64,000 bases of DNA from an uncultured Lachnospiraceae bacterium (GTDB taxonomy: Bacteria; Bacillota; Clostridia; Lachnospirales; Lachnospiraceae), in assembly GCA_910577045.1 (NCBI GenBank), contig CAJTLB010000011.1, positions 11,567-75,566 on the forward strand. Direction: 5' to 3'. Shown piece by piece: positions 60,392 to 64,000 of this stretch. Within the stretch, counting starts at the first letter, position 1; each line of letters starts with the position of its first letter. Made by a program: the position numbers and the translations under genes. Below the pieces are notes generated by a model that was given only the letters and a program-made list of their open reading frames with translations, made no database searches and was not told the DNA's origin.

Positions 60392-61321
60392 ATGTTGAAA
60401 ATAGAGAACCTGGTAAAGAATTATGGGAAATGCAGGGCATTAAACGGGCTTAGTATGGAAGTTAGAAAAGGGGAACTATTTGGGTTTATAGGGCCGAATG
60501 GTGCTGGGAAAACAACAACGATTAAGATTATGGCAGGGCTTCTTCGGGCAGATAGCGGGCATGTTTATTTAGATGGGAAGGATGCCTTAAAAGATGCAGA
60601 TAAGTTAAAACAAAAAATTGGGTATGTGCCAGATAATTTTGGGGTATATGATAACCTAAAAGCAATAGAGTATATGGAATTTTATGCTTCTACGTATGGA
60701 TTGGTTGGGAAAGAGGTACAAAAAAGATGTTATGAATTAATGGAACAAGTAGGGCTAGAAGGAAGGGGCGAGGTTTATGTAGATGAGTTGTCCAGGGGTA
60801 TGCAACAAAGGCTTTGTTTGGCAAGGGCAATGATCCATAAACCAGATATACTTATTTTAGATGAACCTGCATCTGGGCTAGATCCTCGTTCCCGGTTTGA
60901 AATGAAAATGATTTTAAAGGAATTGTGCCGGAAAGGGGCAACTATATTAATAAGTTCCCATATTTTGTCAGAGTTGGCGGAAATGTGCAGCAGTATTGGC
61001 ATTATAAAAAAAGGGGAGTTATTACAACAGGGAAGTATTGAAGAAATTGTTTCTGCTGTTAATATTTCAAACCCAATTTTATTACATGTATGTGATGAAC
61101 AGAAAAAAACATTAGAATTTCTAAAAGAAAATCCACTTGTGCAAACACTTGCAATAGATGGGAAAGAATTTCAGTTTACCTTTACTGGTTCTGTAAAAGA
61201 GGAAGCAGAACTATTGCAGCAGATGATTCAACAAGGAATCCAAGTCCTTTCTTTTGGAAGGAAAAGGGATAACCTAGAAACTATTTTTATGCAGCTTACA
61301 AAGGAAAGGGAGGAAGGGTAA
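60392..61321 (+). CDS. ABC transporter ATP-binding protein (GldA/ABC-2 type)
   Basis: This is the ATPase subunit with 309 residues. Walker A is GPNGAGKTT, the signature is LSRGMQQRL, Walker B is ILILDEPASGLDP, and the switch His is in ISSHILSELAEM. A C-terminal extension of about 80 residues follows the ATPase domain. It belongs to the class of ATPases paired with ABC-2 permeases. TAATG overlap connects it to the permease gene. Confidence 0.94.
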   Translation: MLKIENLVKNYGKCRALNGLSMEVRKGELFGFIGPNGAGKTTTIKIMAGLLRADSGHVYLDGKDALKDADKLKQKIGYVPDNFGVYDNLKAIEYMEFYASTYGLVGKEVQKRCYELMEQVGLEGRGEVYVDELSRGMQQRLCLARAMIHKPDILILDEPASGLDPRSRFEMKMILKELCRKGATILISSHILSELAEMCSSIGIIKKGELLQQGSIEEIVSAVNISNPILLHVCDEQKKTLEFLKENPLVQTLAIDGKEFQFTFTGSVKEEAELLQQMIQQGIQVLSFGRKRDNLETIFMQLTKEREEG

Positions 61322-62211
61322 TGTCAAATCCAGTATACCAGAAAGAAATGAAAATGAGTGTTCGGACCATACGCCTTGCTATGCTGATTATGGTATTTAA
61401 TGGTATTTTAGCAGCCCTAAGCCTGCTTTCTATGTATGGTGCAGTAAACCGAAGCCGTTTTTTTGGAAGTGTCCAGTTTTCGAGCGTAATCCAGATATAT
61501 TCTACAGTAGCTTATATTGAATTTGCAATGTTTATGCTTTTAGTCCCAGCAGTTACGGCAGGAAGTATTTCGGGTGAAAAAGAAAGAAGGACGCTGGATT
61601 TGCTTTTAACAAGCCGGATGACTTCCTTTTCTATTGTGCTTGGAAAATTAAAGGCTTCTTTAAACTTAGTAAGGATATTGGCAATATCAAGTTTGCCGGT
61701 TCTTTCTTTGGTATTTATCTTTGGAGGAATCCGTATCCGGGATTTAGTTGGGGTATTGTGTGCCTTATTAATATCTGGTTTTTTTGCCGGAAGCGTTGGA
61801 ATTTTATTTTCTACAATTAGTAGAAAAACAACAACAGCAACGGTTTTGTCTTATGGAAGTTTAATAGCTTTGATTTTTGGCAGTTATGGCATATTAGGGT
61901 TTTTACAATATTTAGATAGTAATAATATTGGAAAGTTTACAAATGGGATTGGAAAGGGTATTTATATACTTTTGTTAAATCCTGCTGTTGCTTTTGCAGA
62001 ATTGGTGTATAATCAGGTGAGTAGTGAAGGGTTTATAGAAAAAGTATGCAGTATGTATGCTCCAAGGGAGCAAGGGTTTTTCGTTGATAACTGGATATGG
62101 GTTAGTTTAGGGATACAGATACTGTTATCTATTTTATTGCTTTTTTTGTCTGCATGGATTTTAAACCCACTTCATTCTATAGTAATACGAAGGAGGGCTT
62201 GGCATGAATAA
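61321..62211 (+). CDS. ABC-2 type permease (GldF-like)
   Basis: This is a membrane protein of 296 residues with six predicted helices, starting SNPVYQKEMKMSVR, the usual start of GldF/NosY-like permeases. The conserved TAGSISGEKERRTLDLLLTSRMTSFSIVLGKL segment lies between helices 2 and 3. Together with the ATPase and the large exported protein it forms a three-gene system similar in layout to the GldA-GldF-GldG exporter family. Substrate unknown. It overlaps the PHP gene by 8 bp. Confidence 0.88.
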   Translation: MSNPVYQKEMKMSVRTIRLAMLIMVFNGILAALSLLSMYGAVNRSRFFGSVQFSSVIQIYSTVAYIEFAMFMLLVPAVTAGSISGEKERRTLDLLLTSRMTSFSIVLGKLKASLNLVRILAISSLPVLSLVFIFGGIRIRDLVGVLCALLISGFFAGSVGILFSTISRKTTTATVLSYGSLIALIFGSYGILGFLQYLDSNNIGKFTNGIGKGIYILLLNPAVAFAELVYNQVSSEGFIEKVCSMYAPREQGFFVDNWIWVSLGIQILLSILLLFLSAWILNPLHSIVIRRRAWHE

Positions 62212-63055
62212 AATTGACTTACATGTACATTCAACAGAATCAGATGGTACATTTACACCATCTGAGTTAGTCTCTTATGCACTGGAAAAGGGGCTTTCTG
62301 CTATTGCATTAACAGATCATGATACTGTGAAAGGAATGGAAGCCGCAGAAAAGGCAGCAAAGGGTACATCACTTTTTTTAGTCCCAGGAGTAGAATTGTC
62401 TGTGGAATATCAACAAGGAGATATTCATATTTTAGGGCTTTTTATTGATTATAAGTCAAAATTATTGTTAGAATATTTGGAAAGATTTAAAAGGACAAGG
62501 GATACTAGGAATAAGAAAATGGCAGCCGCACTTTCAAATTGTGGAATGGAAATTTCAATAGAAGAGATGCAGGCAGAATATGCAGATGCTGTCCTTACTA
62601 GGGCACATTTTGCCAGAATGTTAATGAAAAAAGGGTATGTGGGCAGTTATAGGGAAGCTTTTGACCGATTTTTAGGCGATGGGAAACCATGTTATGTAGA
62701 AAGGGAGAAGATTACGCCAAAGGAAGCAATTGAGTTAATCCATCAGGCAAAAGGGCTTGCAATATTGGCGCATCCGCTTTTATACCATATGGGGGAGCAG
62801 GAACTTAAGAAATTAATTGTACAATGTAAAAGCGATGGATTAGACGGGCTAGAGGCTATTTATTCTATGAATAATGGGGCAGAAGAACGACAGATGAAAG
62901 AACTTGCGGCTGAGTTTGGGCTTGCTATTAGTGGTGGTTCAGACTTCCATGGTGCAACAAAACCACATATTGATTTAGGGGTAGGAAGAGGAAATCTGTT
63001 AATACCAGAAGAAGTACTTCTCAATTTAAAAAAATTGCTTTATAATGGTATCTGA
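62204..63055 (+). CDS. PHP-domain phosphoesterase (RNase AM/YciV type)
   Basis: This metal-dependent phosphoesterase has 283 residues. The PHP motifs are DLHVHSTESDGTFTP (motif I), ALTDHDTVKGM (motif II), VELSVE with metal Glu, and SGGSDFHGATKP (motif IV). Members hydrolyse 3',5'-nucleotide bisphosphates or trim RNA 5' ends; which applies here is open. The start lies inside the permease gene, so it is co-transcribed. It precedes carB by 48 bp. Confidence 0.92.
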   Translation: MNKIDLHVHSTESDGTFTPSELVSYALEKGLSAIALTDHDTVKGMEAAEKAAKGTSLFLVPGVELSVEYQQGDIHILGLFIDYKSKLLLEYLERFKRTRDTRNKKMAAALSNCGMEISIEEMQAEYADAVLTRAHFARMLMKKGYVGSYREAFDRFLGDGKPCYVEREKITPKEAIELIHQAKGLAILAHPLLYHMGEQELKKLIVQCKSDGLDGLEAIYSMNNGAEERQMKELAAEFGLAISGGSDFHGATKPHIDLGVGRGNLLIPEEVLLNLKKLLYNGI

Positions 63056-63103
63056 TAAGAGCTGTTACGATTCAGGTACAGTAATATATACATGGAGGGA
63101 AAC

Positions 63104-64000
63104 ATGGGAAAAAGAACAGATATTCACAAAGTACTAATTATTGGTTCAGGCCCGATTATTATTGGGCAGGCATGTGAGTTTGACTATTCAGGCACACAAG
63201 CATGTAAAGCACTTCGGAAGCTTGGGTATGAGATTGTGCTAGTAAATTCAAATCCAGCAACAATTATGACAGATCCAGGGATTGCGGATGTCACATATAT
63301 TGAGCCATTAAATGTAAAACGTTTAGAGCAGATTATTGAGAAAGAGAGGCCAGACGCGATTTTACCGAATTTAGGGGGCCAATCTGGGTTAAACCTGTGT
63401 TCAGAACTTGCAAGCGCAGGTATTTTGGATAAATATGGGGTACAAGTAATTGGAGTACAAGTGGATGCCATTGAACGTGGGGAGGATAGGATTGAATTTA
63501 AAAATACAATGAATAGCCTTGGGATTGAGATGGCAAGAAGCGAGGTTGCATATTCGGTAGAAGATGCGCTAGCGATTGCAGAAAAACTTGGCTATCCAGT
63601 GGTACTCCGCCCTGCTTATACAATGGGTGGTGCCGGAGGCGGTTTAGTATATAATGTAGAAGAATTAAAAACAGTATGTGCGAGGGGGCTACAGGCAAGC
63701 TTAGTAGGGCAGGTGCTTGTGGAGGAATCTATTCTTGGCTGGGAAGAGTTAGAATTAGAAGTAGTCCGTGACGCAAAGAACCATATGATTACAGTATGTT
63801 TTATTGAAAATATTGATCCTCTTGGCGTGCATACAGGAGATTCTTTCTGTAGCGCACCAATGCTTACAATTTCAAAAGAGGTACAGGCAAGGCTGCAAGA
63901 ACAGGCATACCGGATTGTAGAAGCGATTGAAGTGATTGGCGGCACAAATGTACAATTTGCTCATGACCCAGAGACAGATAGGATTGTAGTTATTGAGATT
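63104..64000 (+). CDS. carB: Carbamoyl-phosphate synthase large subunit, 3'-partial
   Basis: It forms carbamoyl phosphate from bicarbonate, ammonia and ATP for arginine and pyrimidine synthesis. Only the first 299 residues are in the window. The start is MGKRTDIHKVLIIGSGPIII, then GQACEFDYSGTQACKAL, NSNPATIMTDP, LPNLGGQSGLNL and the ATP-grasp region VVLRPAYTMGGAGGG. ATGGAGGG lies 7 bases before the ATG. No carA precedes it here; the small subunit must be elsewhere. Confidence 0.96.
   Translation, partial: MGKRTDIHKVLIIGSGPIIIGQACEFDYSGTQACKALRKLGYEIVLVNSNPATIMTDPGIADVTYIEPLNVKRLEQIIEKERPDAILPNLGGQSGLNLCSELASAGILDKYGVQVIGVQVDAIERGEDRIEFKNTMNSLGIEMARSEVAYSVEDALAIAEKLGYPVVLRPAYTMGGAGGGLVYNVEELKTVCARGLQASLVGQVLVEESILGWEELELEVVRDAKNHMITVCFIENIDPLGVHTGDSFCSAPMLTISKEVQARLQEQAYRIVEAIEVIGGTNVQFAHDPETDRIVVIEI

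Overview
The window reads as chromosome of a low-GC, anaerobic gut Firmicute, most likely a member of the Lachnospiraceae. Support for this is inference from content: a bile salt hydrolase, a complete galacturonate pathway with a LacI-type repressor, a CIRCE-controlled hrcA-grpE-dnaK-dnaJ operon, Firmicute-type GalT, a TIGR04086-type membrane protein, SD sequences of the AGGAGG type, sigma-A promoters with 17-bp spacers, and frequent TTG starts. No rRNA, tRNA or CRISPR array was seen.

Layout. 1-6526 is the end of an exopolysaccharide/capsule operon: UDP-glucose dehydrogenase (5'-truncated by the window and frameshifted), UDP-xylose synthase, a Wzy/ligase-like membrane protein, a CapD/FlaA1-like protein with an eroded active site and a six-unit repeat, a priming sugar transferase and an SDR epimerase. 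6615-8414 holds a GNAT protein, the first copy of a structured repeat (RNA candidate), and an AraC-type regulator translationally coupled to a ClpP. 8488-13000 holds a Cache-domain chemoreceptor, a GH27 glycosidase, a YjbR-family protein and an esterase. 13107-13857 is an IS200-type element carrying only tnpA plus a long structured 3' segment. 13902-16642 holds mgtE with a candidate leader, and bile salt hydrolase. 16715-21777 is a maf / HAD / HAD / small protein / PrsA-like / galT run. 21821-23136 is a GT-rich repeat and an Atg22/UMF1-type transporter with codon use unlike its neighbours. 23329-28079 holds an M16C peptidase, a CNNM/CorC-type protein and a small membrane protein.

28181-36042 encodes the full route from D-galacturonate to pyruvate plus glyceraldehyde-3-phosphate (uxaC, uxaB, uxaA, kdgK, eda). 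A LacI-type regulator sits beside a divergent promoter pair, and each promoter has a palindromic operator just after its -10 box. The aldolase carries an extra VOC-like C-terminal domain. 37053-39854 is an AT-rich restriction-modification island with an intact methyltransferase and a frameshifted nuclease. 39943-41844 is a GntR-ABC module read from a promoter overlapping an inverted repeat. 42069-43454 is a c-di-GMP phosphodiesterase with a dead GGDEF domain, followed by the second copy of the structured repeat and a phased ATGTACAT repeat.

43970-49922 is the class I heat-shock operon with GDSL hydrolase and small-protein genes behind it. 49976-56049 holds a DUF5050-type beta-propeller protein, pheA, ppx and ppk. 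56179-62211 is a VanRS-like two-component system followed by a GldG-like exported membrane protein, an ABC ATPase and a permease. It continues into a PHP phosphoesterase and the start of carB, which runs off the window.

The most unusual item is the pair of about 160-nt structured repeats (7134-7296 and 43476-43635). Their helices are preserved by compensatory changes, and neither lies beside a recognisable transposase or protein partner.
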